A stretch of 64,000 nt of DNA, taken from the NCBI RefSeq assembly GCF_016765775.1, contig NZ_JAESVN010000002.1, forward strand, positions 594,445-658,444, read 5' to 3'. Under the pieces are notes generated by a model. The model saw only the letters and a program-made list of their open reading frames with translations. It was not told where the DNA came from and made no database searches. This stretch comes from Szabonella alba (GTDB lineage: Bacteria > Pseudomonadota > Alphaproteobacteria > Rhodobacterales > Rhodobacteraceae). A program made the position numbers and the translations under genes. The stretch's first letter is position 1. Every line of letters begins with the position of its first letter. Of this stretch, positions 37,728-47,215 are shown in pieces.

Positions 37728-39215
37728 ATGACGCAGACAGAGACAGATCGCACAGGCATCAATCGCTGGAAGACGCTGGACAAGGATCTCGGGCGGATTT
37801 CACGGCTGGAACTGGCGACGCAATATGTCGCCCGTCCCCTGATCGCGCCGGGGCTGGGGCTGGCCTTCATCGTGCTGGTCGCGGTGCTGGCGGCGGTGTT
37901 TTCGGGCGGATCGCCCGACCGGCTGATTGTGATCGCGGCGGCGGCGTTTGGGGCCTATATGGCGCTGAATATCGGCGCGAATGATGTCGCCAACAACATG
38001 GGCCCCGCCGTCGGGGCCAATGCGCTGTCGATGGGGGCCGCAATTGCGATTGCGGCGGTGTTTGAAACCGCAGGCGCGCTGATTGCCGGGGGCGATGTCG
38101 TCAACACGATCTCGGGCGGGATCGTCGCACCCGAAAGCCTTGCCGACAGTTCGGTTTTCATCTGGGCCATGATGTCGGCGCTGATCGCCGCTGCGCTGTG
38201 GATCAACCTTGCGACATGGCTTGGCGCGCCGGTTTCGACCACGCATTCGGTGGTCGGGGGCGTGATGGGGGCGGGCATCGTTGCGGCAGGCCTGATGGCG
38301 GTGAACTGGCCGATGATGGGGCGGATCGCGGCAAGCTGGATCATCTCACCCGTTCTGGGGGGCGTGATTGCGGCGCTGTTTCTGGCGTTGATCAAGGCGC
38401 GGATCGAATATGCCGAGGACAAGATCGGCGCGGCGCGGCGCTGGGTGCCGGTGCTGATCGCCATCATGGCGGGGGCTTTCGCGGCCTATCTGGCGCTGAA
38501 GGGTCTGTCAAAGGTGGTGCGGGTCTCGATGCCGATGGCGCTGGGGATCGGGGGCGTTGTCGGCGGGCTGGTCTGGGCGGGCAGCGTGCCGATGGTGCGG
38601 CGACAGTCCGAGGGGCTGGAGAACCGCAAGAAATCGCTGAAAAAGCTGTTCGCCGTGCCTTTGGTGGTTTCGGCGGCGCTGCTGTCCTTTGCGCATGGGG
38701 CCAATGATGTGGCCAATGCGGTGGGGCCGCTGGCGGCGATTGTCCATGCCGTGCAGGATGGCGGATCGGCGTCGCGGGTGGTCATTCCGCTTTGGGTCAT
38801 GGCGATCGGTGCGGCGGGGCTGAGCTTTGGTCTGATGCTGTTCGGCCCGAAACTGATCCGCATGGTGGGCGGTGAGATCACCAAGCTCAATCCGATGCGG
38901 GCCTATTGCGTGGCGCTGTCGGCGGCACTGACGGTGATCGTGGCAAGCTGGCTGGGTCTGCCCGTGTCCTCAACCCATATCGCGGTGGGAGCGATCTTTG
39001 GCGTCGGGTTCTACCGCGAATGGCATGCCGAACGCCGCGCCCGGATGCTGGGACTGCAAAAGGGCAAAGCCGTCGCCGTCGAGGAACGCCGCCGCCGCAA
39101 GCTGGTGCGGCGGTCGCATTTCCTGACGATCATCGCGGCTTGGGTGGTGACGGTTCCGGCCACGGCCTTGTTGGCGGGCGGGGTCTTCTTCCTGTTCCGC
39201 CTGATCGCGGGTTGA
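37728..39215 (+). CDS. pit: Inorganic phosphate transporter, Pit family
   Basis: The 495-residue membrane protein has about ten to twelve hydrophobic segments and the duplicated Pit signature: NIGANDVANNMGPAVGANA in the first half and FAHGANDVANAVGPLAAIV in the second, plus paired GAPVSTTHSVVGG and GLPVSSTHIAVGA loops. It imports phosphate with protons at low affinity. A basic cytoplasmic segment (ERRRRKLVRRSHF) precedes the last helix. It stands alone after the Nudix gene. Confidence 0.95.
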   Translation: MTQTETDRTGINRWKTLDKDLGRISRLELATQYVARPLIAPGLGLAFIVLVAVLAAVFSGGSPDRLIVIAAAAFGAYMALNIGANDVANNMGPAVGANALSMGAAIAIAAVFETAGALIAGGDVVNTISGGIVAPESLADSSVFIWAMMSALIAAALWINLATWLGAPVSTTHSVVGGVMGAGIVAAGLMAVNWPMMGRIAASWIISPVLGGVIAALFLALIKARIEYAEDKIGAARRWVPVLIAIMAGAFAAYLALKGLSKVVRVSMPMALGIGGVVGGLVWAGSVPMVRRQSEGLENRKKSLKKLFAVPLVVSAALLSFAHGANDVANAVGPLAAIVHAVQDGGSASRVVIPLWVMAIGAAGLSFGLMLFGPKLIRMVGGEITKLNPMRAYCVALSAALTVIVASWLGLPVSSTHIAVGAIFGVGFYREWHAERRARMLGLQKGKAVAVEERRRRKLVRRSHFLTIIAAWVVTVPATALLAGGVFFLFRLIAG

Positions 39216-39334
39216 AAAACAGGCTGACGGCCAAAGCAATCTGAAGTCCGATACACCCGAACCCGGGGGTATTGATCGCTTGCGCCCCCAAATTTCCTGC
39301 GTCTGAGGGCTATGCGCTGATGCGGGGCAGGGGA

Positions 39335-39358
39335 GGGGGGGCGGCAACCGCCCGCCCT
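39335..39358. terminator. GC-rich hairpin between pit and ftsK ends
   Basis: GGGCGG-CAA-CCGCCC within a larger imperfect repeat lies between the convergent ends of pit and ftsK, 9 bases from the ftsK stop. There is no T-run; its role as bidirectional terminator is plausible. Confidence 0.4.
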
Positions 39359-39366
39359 GCGACTTC

Positions 39367-42300
39367 TCAGGTCTCGGGGATCAGTATCTCACGCTTGCCC
39401 ACATGGTTTGCGGGGGTGACGACGCCCTGTTCTTCCATCTGTTCAACCAGTTTCGCGGCCTTGTTATAGCCGACGCCCAGTTTGCGCTGGATATAGGAGG
39501 TCGAGCATTTGCGGTCCTTGGCCACAACCGAGACGGCCTGATCGTAAAGCGCATCCTCGCCATCGGTATTGCCGCCCAAGCCCAGCACAAGGTCGATATC
39601 GGACGCGCTGTCCTCGGGCGGGCCTTCGACCACGCCCGACATATAGGAGGGCGGGCCGAAGCTTTTCAGGTGGTTGACGATCTCCTCGACCTCTTCATCC
39701 GAAACAAAGGGGCCGTGGATCCGCCCGATCCGCCCGCCGCCCGCCATATACAGCATGTCGCCCATGCCCAACAGTTGCTCGGCGCCCATTTCACCAAGGA
39801 TCGTGCGGCTGTCGATTTTCGACGTGACCTGAAAGCTGATCCTTGTGGGGAAGTTCGCCTTGATCGTGCCGGTGATCACATCGACCGAGGGGCGCTGCGT
39901 GGCCATGATCAGATGGATGCCGGAGGCCCGCGCCATCTGCGCCAGACGCTGGATGCAGGCCTCGATCTCCTTGCCTGCGACCATCATCAGGTCGGCCATC
40001 TCATCGACGATGACCACGATATAGGGCAGGGCAACGGGGGCAAATTCCTCGGTCTCGAAGACCGGCTCACCGGTATCCTCATCAAATCCGGTCTGGATGG
40101 TGCGGCGGAACAACTCGCCCTTGGCCAGCGCCTCACGCACGCGGCCATTATAGCCCTCGATATTGCGGACGCCCATCTTGGACATCTTGCGATAGCGTTC
40201 CTCCATCTCGCCCACGACCCATTTCAGCGCGACAACCGCCTTTTTCGGGTCGGTCACGACGGGGGACAGAAGATGCGGGATGCCGTCATAGACGGACAGT
40301 TCCAGCATCTTGGGGTCGATCATGATCAGGCGGCATTCCTCGGGCGTCAGCTTGTAAAGCAGCGACAGGATCATCGTGTTGATCGCCACCGACTTGCCCG
40401 AACCCGTCGTCCCCGCGATCAGCAGGTGGGGCATCTTGGCAAGGTTGGCGACAATGGGTTCACCGCCGATATCCTTGCCGAGCGCCAGCGGCAGGCGCAT
40501 GTTGCTGTCGCCGAAATCGCGGGCTGCAAGGATTTCCCGCAGCACGACCTTTTCGCGCCAGGCATTCGGCAGTTCGATCCCGATGACCGACCGGCCCGGA
40601 ACGGTGGAGACCCGCGCCGAAAGCGCCGACATCGACCGTGCGATATCATCGGCCAGACCGATCACCCGGCTGGCCTTCAGGCCGGGGGCGGGTTCCAGTT
40701 CATACATGGTGACGACCGGGCCGGGGCGGACCGAGACGATTTCGCCCTTCACGCCGTAATCGTCCAGCACGGATTCCAGCATCCGGGCGTTTTCCTCCAG
40801 CGCGTCCTCGGACAGGGTGTGGCGCTGCACGGAATCCGGGCTGGCCAGCAAGTTCAGGGGCGGCAGTTCATACTGCACCGCTTTGGTTTCGTCGAAGCGC
40901 AGGCTGGGCTGCGCCTCGGACAGGGCCTGACGTGAGGGGGCAATGGGCTTGCGCGTGACCGGCTGCACGATGCGGCGGGCCTCGGGCATCGTGGCGCGGG
41001 ACAGGGGGGCCGAGACGGTCACGATCTGCGGTTCGGGGCCGTAATCGTCATCATCGTCCATCGCATCGAAATCATCCCGTGCGTCGTCATCCCAAGGCGC
41101 ATTCTGCGGAGTGGCGGACGCGACATCGGTCAGCGCATGGTCCGGCGCTGTGGCGTCGTGATCCTGCCAATCCTGCGCCTGCCAATCGTGATCTTGTGCG
41201 TCCTGCGCCTGCCAGTCCTGCAATGCGCTGCCGTCATGGGCCGGGGCAAGGGCCTGCAGGTCACTTGCGGTGACGGGTGGTTCGGGCGGCAGGGCAATCC
41301 GGGCTTGCGGCGCAGACGCCGGGACGCCCTGTGCGGGCTGTTGGGGCGCGCGGGTCGCGATCAGCGGCTGCGGTCCGCGCCGGTTGACCGGAGGCTCACG
41401 CCGCGAGATCGCGGCCTGCAAGGGCGATTGTGCCTGAATGGGCGGGCGCACCCGCGACCGGATCACGTCATTGATCCGCGCCTTGATCCGATCTTCCGGA
41501 CCTGCATTTGCCATCGAGGCGGCCGTGCTTGCGGCGGCGGCGGTCACCAGAGGTTCAACCGGCACCGCGCGGCGGATCAGTTGCGGCATCCGGGACAACA
41601 GCCCGCTCCGCGGTTCCGCTGCGCGCTCTTCGGCCATTTGGTGATGGGGTTGGGCCGGCTCGATCACCGGTTCGGTCTCAACCCGCCGCGCGCCACGCAA
41701 GGCGGGGGCGGGGGCGAAACCGGCAGGCGCCTGCGTGGCCGCAACGCCCCGGTTGGCCCGGTGCAGGGGTGCCGGGTGCAATTCGCCATGGGCAATCAGG
41801 GCCGGGGCCGGGTCATGCGCCTCGGCGGCCATTTCCCGGCGGCTGCGGGCGCGTTCCTGCATCGCGGCAGCAGCGCGCAGCGTGCCTGCGGCAGATCGCC
41901 CGGCAAGGGTCAGCACCTGCGCATAGGCCAATGTCGAGCCGATCAGAAGGAAGCGCCCGATGCGGCGCAGTTCGGCCATGTCGAATCCGGTGACGTAAAG
42001 CCCCATCGTCAGCAGCGCCGCGCCGAAAATGACCGACAGCAGCTTCAGCCCGAACCCTGCCCCGACCGGCAGCACCGCCAGCAATGCGCCCAGCATCGTG
42101 TCCCCGAACAGCCCGCCCAGACCGATGGCCGGATGCGGCCAGTCCGGCCCCGGCACATGCGTCGCGGCAAAGACCGAGGCAAAGGCGACCGCAATCACGG
42201 CAAAGACGATGCGCCCCGGTGCGCGATCCTGTCCGATATGGGCGACGAAACGCACGCCCCAGATGCCAAGGATCACCGGAATGCCCCAGACACCCTGACC

Positions 42301-42543
42301 GCCGATGATATACAGCGTTGACGCGACCGCCGCGCCGAAACGGCCCAGCCAGTTATGCACCGGCGCCTCGGAGGCGACCATCCAACCCGGATCATCGGCG
42401 GTATAGCTGGCAAACATCGCGGTAAAGGCAAGGGCCGCCACCAGAAGGCCAATCCCCAGCAATTCCCGGCCCCGCCGTTCCAGCATGGCCTGGGTGTTCT
42501 GATCCAGAAGCGGATCGCGCTGCCTGATGTTGTAGGATGCCAT
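39367..42543 (-). CDS. ftsK: DNA translocase FtsK
   Basis: FtsK pumps chromosome ends through the division septum and activates XerCD. The 1058-residue protein has four N-terminal membrane helices (about 30-210), a long Pro/Ala/Gln-rich linker (about 230-560) and the motor domain with Walker [17 protein letters not shown] (Lys near 716) and Walker [13 protein letters not shown]. The C-terminal gamma domain ([24 protein letters not shown]) reads KOPS sites. The linker contains repeated DWQAQD units and a run of Asp (about 430-510). It precedes nothing in an operon; the dapC-like gene ends 3 bases upstream. Confidence 0.97.
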   Translation of the reverse strand: MASYNIRQRDPLLDQNTQAMLERRGRELLGIGLLVAALAFTAMFASYTADDPGWMVASEAPVHNWLGRFGAAVASTLYIIGGQGVWGIPVILGIWGVRFVAHIGQDRAPGRIVFAVIAVAFASVFAATHVPGPDWPHPAIGLGGLFGDTMLGALLAVLPVGAGFGLKLLSVIFGAALLTMGLYVTGFDMAELRRIGRFLLIGSTLAYAQVLTLAGRSAAGTLRAAAAMQERARSRREMAAEAHDPAPALIAHGELHPAPLHRANRGVAATQAPAGFAPAPALRGARRVETEPVIEPAQPHHQMAEERAAEPRSGLLSRMPQLIRRAVPVEPLVTAAAASTAASMANAGPEDRIKARINDVIRSRVRPPIQAQSPLQAAISRREPPVNRRGPQPLIATRAPQQPAQGVPASAPQARIALPPEPPVTASDLQALAPAHDGSALQDWQAQDAQDHDWQAQDWQDHDATAPDHALTDVASATPQNAPWDDDARDDFDAMDDDDDYGPEPQIVTVSAPLSRATMPEARRIVQPVTRKPIAPSRQALSEAQPSLRFDETKAVQYELPPLNLLASPDSVQRHTLSEDALEENARMLESVLDDYGVKGEIVSVRPGPVVTMYELEPAPGLKASRVIGLADDIARSMSALSARVSTVPGRSVIGIELPNAWREKVVLREILAARDFGDSNMRLPLALGKDIGGEPIVANLAKMPHLLIAGTTGSGKSVAINTMILSLLYKLTPEECRLIMIDPKMLELSVYDGIPHLLSPVVTDPKKAVVALKWVVGEMEERYRKMSKMGVRNIEGYNGRVREALAKGELFRRTIQTGFDEDTGEPVFETEEFAPVALPYIVVIVDEMADLMMVAGKEIEACIQRLAQMARASGIHLIMATQRPSVDVITGTIKANFPTRISFQVTSKIDSRTILGEMGAEQLLGMGDMLYMAGGGRIGRIHGPFVSDEEVEEIVNHLKSFGPPSYMSGVVEGPPEDSASDIDLVLGLGGNTDGEDALYDQAVSVVAKDRKCSTSYIQRKLGVGYNKAAKLVEQMEEQGVVTPANHVGKREILIPET

Positions 42544-42546
42544 TCG

Positions 42547-43734
42547 TTACCGTCCTTGCCCGAAAAGACAGTCGCAGAGCCGTTCAAGCCCGCGCTGCGT
42601 TTCTTCGATTGGGGCGACCAGTGCCACCCTGATATAACCTTTGCCAGGGTTTTCACCCTGCACATCGCGCGACAGATATGCCCCCGGCAGCACACGCACC
42701 CCGGTTTCCTGCCAGAGCCGCAGCGCCGCCGCCTCACCATCGGCCACCGGCAGCCAGAGGAAGAACCCACCCTCGGGCGCCTGATAGCCCTGCATCCCGC
42801 CGAAAATGCGGTCGGCCAGCGCGAATTTTTCCCCATACATCGCGCGGGAGGCGGTGACATGCGCCTCATCCTGCCAGGCGGCCTCGGCGACCTTTTGCAA
42901 GGGCAGGGGAAGCGGCGCACCGGCAAAGGCGCGCAACTGGCGCAGCCGGGCCATGACCTGCGGCCCACCCGCAACAAAACCGGACCGCAGCCCCGGCAGG
43001 TTTGACCGTTTCGACAGGGAATGAAAGCTCAGCACCCGGTCGGGATCGGCGCCGATGCGGGTGGCGACCTCAAGGATGCCGGGGGGGGCCGTGTCGCGAT
43101 AGACCTCGGCATAGCATTCATCGGCAAGGATGCGGAAATCATGCTTTTCCGCCAGCGCCAGCAGATCGGCCCAGTATTCGGTTGATGCCACCGCACCCTG
43201 CGGATTGGCGGGCGAACAGATATAGCACAAAGCCGTGCGGTCCAGAACTTCGGCGGGGAGGGCGGCGAAATCGGGCAGATGGCGGGTTGCCGCGATGGCG
43301 GGCACATAGACCGGATCGGCCGCGACAGCCAGCGCCGCCACCGCATAGACCTGATAAAAGGGATTGGGCATCAGAACGACCGGCCGCGCGCCCGCCTTGG
43401 TTTCCGGACACAGGGCCACGGCGGCGTTGAACAGCCCTTCGCGCGTGCCGTTCAGCGCCATGATGTGGTCTTCGGGCATTGCGACGCCATAGCGTCGCTG
43501 CAGCCAGCCCGAGATTGCCGTCAGCAATTCGGGCGTGCCGTCATTGGGGGGGTAAACCCCGAACCCGTCCAGATGGGCCGCCAGCACCGGCCCGACGAAG
43601 GCGGGCTTCGGGTGGCGGGGCTCACCGATGGTCATGGCGATGGGATCACCGCCGGGCGGATGCGCATCCAGAAGTTTCCGCAGTCGCGGAAATGCGTAAT
43701 CCGGCAGGTTCGAAAACCGCTCAGGAAATGCCAT
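42547..43734 (-). CDS. Class I aminotransferase, DapC-like
   Basis: A 395-residue PLP enzyme. I start at the ATG at 43734, which has GAGG 8 bases upstream and gives the typical beginning AFPERFSNLPDYAFPRLRKLL; in-frame starts up to 43836 are less likely. Key segments are TIGEPRHPKPAF, the Tyr/Asn region CYICSPANPQGAV and the PLP Lys in SFHSLSKRSNLPGLRSGFV. Members annotated succinyldiaminopimelate transaminase (lysine and peptidoglycan synthesis) share these. The gene is directly upstream of ftsK. Confidence 0.85.
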   Translation of the reverse strand: MAFPERFSNLPDYAFPRLRKLLDAHPPGGDPIAMTIGEPRHPKPAFVGPVLAAHLDGFGVYPPNDGTPELLTAISGWLQRRYGVAMPEDHIMALNGTREGLFNAAVALCPETKAGARPVVLMPNPFYQVYAVAALAVAADPVYVPAIAATRHLPDFAALPAEVLDRTALCYICSPANPQGAVASTEYWADLLALAEKHDFRILADECYAEVYRDTAPPGILEVATRIGADPDRVLSFHSLSKRSNLPGLRSGFVAGGPQVMARLRQLRAFAGAPLPLPLQKVAEAAWQDEAHVTASRAMYGEKFALADRIFGGMQGYQAPEGGFFLWLPVADGEAAALRLWQETGVRVLPGAYLSRDVQGENPGKGYIRVALVAPIEETQRGLERLCDCLFGQGR

Positions 43735-43922
43735 TGCTGCCTCGTTCGTCGGGGTCATAGGGCGCCCCGTTGCGGACAGAGTAGCGTCCCGACCGGCGCG
43801 GGTCCAGTCAAAGGCCGCAAGCATTTGTGGCGGCACGCGGAATTGTGGCTTTTCGGTCCTGACGGCGCGCGCGCAAGGAGGCGGCGCAGCGGGGGCGGGC
43901 AGGGCAGGAGGCGCGCGGCGGT

Positions 43923-44675
43923 TCAGGCCGCCAGCGTGACAATGATCGGCCCGCCCCGGGTGGCCACGACCGTATGTTCGAACTGCACCACCGGCGCGGG
44001 CGGATCGCTGTAAAGTGTCCAGTCATCGCCGCGCTGGGTGCGGGCCCATTCTCCGCCCCGCGACAGGAAGGGTTCGACCGTCAGAACCAGCCCCTTATGG
44101 ATGCGGCGCCGTTCATGGCGGTCTGGCCATGTCGGCACCGCCTCAGGCTCTTCATGCAGGGCGCGCCCGGTGCCATGGCTGGCCAGATTGCGGATCAGCG
44201 TATAGCCGCGTGCCTTGGCGAAGCGTCCGATTGCCGTGCCGATGCCCGCCAGCGGGCGGTCATGGCGCACCTGCGCGATGCCGATCTGCATGGCGCGTTC
44301 GCCGTCCTGACACAGCCGCTCCAGCGCCGGACGGACCCTTCCCGCGCGGAAGGTGGCACCGGTATCGGCGAAATAGCCGTCCTTTGCGGCGGAGACGTCG
44401 ATATTGACCAGATCCCCTGCCGCGATGGCGCGCTTGCCGGGGATGCCATGGGCAATCTGTTCATTCACGCTGATGCAGGTTGCCCCGGGAAAGCCATAGG
44501 CCGATTGCGGCGCCGAAACCGCGCCTTCGCGCTCCAGCGCGGCGCTGCCGATGGCATCAAGCTCGGCGGTGGTGATGCCCGACTCGATGGCGGCGGCCAT
44601 CTGATGCATGGTCCGCGCCACGATCCGCCCGATGGCGCGCAGCCCGTCCAGTTCTTCCTGTTTCGTGATCGTCAT
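43923..44675 (-). CDS. map: Type I methionine aminopeptidase
   Basis: The 250-residue pita-bread metallopeptidase removes the initiator Met. The ATG at 44675 is preceded by AGGACAG. Metal ligands are all visible: two Asp in NIDVSAAKDGYFADTGATF, His in LASHGTGRALHEEP, Glu in LTVEPFL and Glu in QFEHTVV. The segment that reads YHGFP or YHGYP in E. coli-type enzymes reads AYGFPGATC, so the catalytic His79 equivalent is Tyr, as in a known paralogous subgroup. A second, canonical map gene may therefore exist elsewhere. Confidence 0.92.
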   Translation of the reverse strand: MTITKQEELDGLRAIGRIVARTMHQMAAAIESGITTAELDAIGSAALEREGAVSAPQSAYGFPGATCISVNEQIAHGIPGKRAIAAGDLVNIDVSAAKDGYFADTGATFRAGRVRPALERLCQDGERAMQIGIAQVRHDRPLAGIGTAIGRFAKARGYTLIRNLASHGTGRALHEEPEAVPTWPDRHERRRIHKGLVLTVEPFLSRGGEWARTQRGDDWTLYSDPPAPVVQFEHTVVATRGGPIIVTLAA

Positions 44676-44850
44676 GGTCTGTCCTGTGAGGGGGCCTGTC
44701 GCGAATCTTTCGGGGGGGTGCCGGCGGGGGGGTGCCGGGGTCTGTCCCGCGCAGGCTAACATGGTTTTCCGGGCCTGTCGCCCCGGCGGCGGCAGCGGTC
44801 TTGTCGGGGCAGGGGGCAGGCGTTAGGGTCCGCCTCAAAGGAGCAAGGCG

Positions 44851-45552
44851 ATGAAGAAAATCGGCATGATCGGCGGGCTGAGCTGGGTTTCGACTGCCGA
44901 ATATTACAGGCGCGTCAATGAGATGACGGCAGAGCTTGCAGGCGGGGTCAGTTCCGCGCGGATCGTTCTGGAAAGCGTGAACCGGCAGGATTATGTGACC
45001 GCCGTGATCGACCGGCAGGATGAGGCCGCGGCCTGTGCCCAGATCGCGCAATCGGCGCAGGCACTGCAGGCGGCGGGGGCGGATTTCATCGTCATCACCT
45101 GCAATGACGTGCATCGCTTCGTCCCCGCAATCCAGCGGCAGATCGACATTCCCTTCCTGCATATCGCCGAGGTGACGGCAAAGGCCATCGCGGAGCGGGG
45201 TCTGGGCCGGGTCGCAATTCTGGGCGTGCGCAAGACGATGGAAAGCGATTTCTATCCGTCCGTCCTTGCCGGCCACGGCATAGCGGCGCTGATCCCGGAG
45301 GAGGAGGAAAAGCGCTTCGTCCATGACAGCATCTATGACGAACTGGTGCAGAACCGGTTTCTGGATGGCACGAGGCAGGCCTATCAGCGCCTGATCGCGG
45401 ATCTGGGGGACCGGGGGGCCGATTGCGTGGCGCTTGCCTGCACCGAGATCCCGCTTTTGCTGACGCCGGAACAGTCCCCGCTTCCGGCCTTTTCCACCAC
45501 CGAACTGCATTGCCAAGCGGCGGTGCTGCGGGCCTTGGGGCAGGAGGGTTAG
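44851..45552 (+). CDS. Aspartate/glutamate racemase family protein
   Basis: The 233-residue protein begins KKIGMIGGLSWVSTAEYYRRVNE, the usual start of the aspartate racemase group. The two catalytic Cys are in VITCNDVHRF and LACTEIPLLL; the Thr that normally follows the first Cys (CNTxH) is Asp here. GGAG precedes the ATG. It is a single gene, divergent from map. Substrate stereochemistry cannot be decided from sequence. Confidence 0.9.
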   Translation: MKKIGMIGGLSWVSTAEYYRRVNEMTAELAGGVSSARIVLESVNRQDYVTAVIDRQDEAAACAQIAQSAQALQAAGADFIVITCNDVHRFVPAIQRQIDIPFLHIAEVTAKAIAERGLGRVAILGVRKTMESDFYPSVLAGHGIAALIPEEEEKRFVHDSIYDELVQNRFLDGTRQAYQRLIADLGDRGADCVALACTEIPLLLTPEQSPLPAFSTTELHCQAAVLRALGQEG

Positions 45553-45641
45553 GGCCGTAGGGTTAAAGGCCGGGCAGGCCCCGCATTCCTTGGCCGGGGC
45601 CATCGCCCCGGTCATGCGAAGCGGTCGCCCCGAAGGCCGCC

Positions 45642-45702
45642 GGACAGCGCCTGCCTACCCCAACGGCCGGGCGCTTCGCCCCCGCCCGGGCCGGCGCTGT
45701 CC
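45642..45702. repeat. Nested 61-bp inverted repeat
   Basis: GGACAGCGCC (45642-45651) and GGCGCTGTCC (45693-45702) are perfect 10-base arms. Inside lie further complementary GC-rich arms around CGGCCGGGCG and CGCCCGGGCCG. The whole can fold into one long branched hairpin in the gap between the convergent racemase and amidase genes. It may be a bidirectional terminator or a palindromic repeat unit. Confidence 0.6.
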
Positions 45703-45799
45703 TTTGTCGGCTCGTCCGGCTGGCAGTCCCGGAGCAAGGGTTGCGTGACAGGCGGGGAAAAGCGGTGCTTTTCCCGGTCCGCCCCAGCCCTCGGCATTC

Positions 45800-47131
45800 C
45801 TACCCCAGCGCCCGCTCTGCCGCCGCCCCCAGCCGCAGCAGGCGTTCCTCGGCCATCGGTGCGGCCAGAAGGCTGATCCCGCAGGAGGGCTGGCCGGTGG
45901 GCAGGCTGAGGCCGCACAGGCCCATCAGATTGCCGATGCGGGTGTTGCGCAGTGTCAGCAGGTTTTCGGTGACATAATAGGCGTCATCTTCCAGCAGGCG
46001 TTGCGCATCGGGGGGCAGGATCGGACAGGTCGGCATGATCACCGCGTCATAGCCTGCGGTGCGGTCAGCCCAGATGCGGCGGATCTCGCGCAGGCGGCGC
46101 CAGCCTGCGACGTAATCGGCGGCCTTGAAATCCGCGCCGGAGCGGAAGCGTTCAAGGATGCGGGGAAACATCTTTTCCGGCGCGGCCTCGATGGTGTCGC
46201 GCCAGATGCCATAGGCCTCGGCGGTGAACAGAAGCGCGGACAGGCCCATCGCCTCGGACAGTTCGGGCAGGCGCAGCGTGTCGATCCGCGCGCCCGCACG
46301 CGCCAGACGGTCGGTAGCACCGTCATAGCCGGTGGCGGGTTCGTCGCGCAGATCGTCAAGGGCAACGGTTTCCAGCGCCAGCAGCCGCGCGCCCTGCAGG
46401 CTTGCCCCTTCCAGATCGGCGGGCTTGCCGCCTTCCATCGCGGCCAGCAGCAGCGCACAATCCTCGACGCTGCGCGCCAGCGGGCCCACGGTGTCAAAGG
46501 TCTCGCACAGGGGCACCGTGCCTTGCAGCGACAGCCGCCCCTCGGTGGTCTTGAGGCCGACCAGATCATTCCACGCCGCCGGGATGCGCACCGATCCGCC
46601 GGTATCCGACCCGATCCCCGCCGCCGCCAGCCCGAAGGCAACCGAGGCCGCCGCGCCAGATGACGACCCGCCGGGCACGGCACTGGGGTCATTTACATTG
46701 GGCGGGGTAGCGGTGACCGGGTTCAGCCCCAGCCCGGAAAAGGCCAGTTCCGACATATGGGTCTTGCCCAGACAGACCAGCCCCTGCGCGGTGGCGGTAT
46801 GCAGCACCTCGGCATCGGTGTCCGGCACCCGGCCCTTCAGCAGGGCGGAACCCGCCTCACACGGGGCCTCTGCCGCATCGAACAGATCCTTCCATGAGAT
46901 CGGCACCCCGTCCAGCGGGCCGATGCGATGGCCGGATTTGGCCCGGTCGGCGGCGGCGATGGCCATGGCACGCGCGCGGCGCGGCGTGCTGCGCGAATAG
47001 ATGCGCGCGGCCTCGGGGTGGCTGTCGATGGCGTCCAGATAGGCCTCGGTCAGTTCCATCGCGTTGATCTTGCCCGCGCCGATCCCTCGCCCCAGATCCG
47101 CCGCCGTCATCCACAGCCATTTGCCCGACAT
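45800..47131 (-). CDS. Amidase signature family protein
   Basis: The 443-residue enzyme carries the amidase signature: catalytic Lys in GVPISWKDLFDA, cis-Ser in GGSSSGAAASVAFGLAAAGIG and nucleophilic Ser in SDTGGSVRIPAAWNDLVGLK. It lacks GatA-specific partners nearby, so a free amidase acting on small amides is likelier than a tRNA-dependent amidotransferase. It is divergent from the UbiH-type gene with an 84-base gap. The substrate is unknown. Confidence 0.92.
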   Translation of the reverse strand: MSGKWLWMTAADLGRGIGAGKINAMELTEAYLDAIDSHPEAARIYSRSTPRRARAMAIAAADRAKSGHRIGPLDGVPISWKDLFDAAEAPCEAGSALLKGRVPDTDAEVLHTATAQGLVCLGKTHMSELAFSGLGLNPVTATPPNVNDPSAVPGGSSSGAAASVAFGLAAAGIGSDTGGSVRIPAAWNDLVGLKTTEGRLSLQGTVPLCETFDTVGPLARSVEDCALLLAAMEGGKPADLEGASLQGARLLALETVALDDLRDEPATGYDGATDRLARAGARIDTLRLPELSEAMGLSALLFTAEAYGIWRDTIEAAPEKMFPRILERFRSGADFKAADYVAGWRRLREIRRIWADRTAGYDAVIMPTCPILPPDAQRLLEDDAYYVTENLLTLRNTRIGNLMGLCGLSLPTGQPSCGISLLAAPMAEERLLRLGAAAERALG

Positions 47132-47215
47132 AATCCGCCCTCCGCCTGTCCGCGCGCGACGTTAGCGTCACTGGCGCGCATGGACAATCCCGCCCGACGG
47201 CCCCATCTTCGCATC

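Noticed and set aside
39403..40935. 510-codon plus-strand frame
   Set aside because: Antisense to the ftsK motor domain; its His/Asp/Gly-rich translation is a shadow.
41160..41230. DNA repeats CTGCGCCTGCCA resembling a tandem-repeat locus
   Set aside because: They are the coding repeats for the FtsK linker and are not an independent element.
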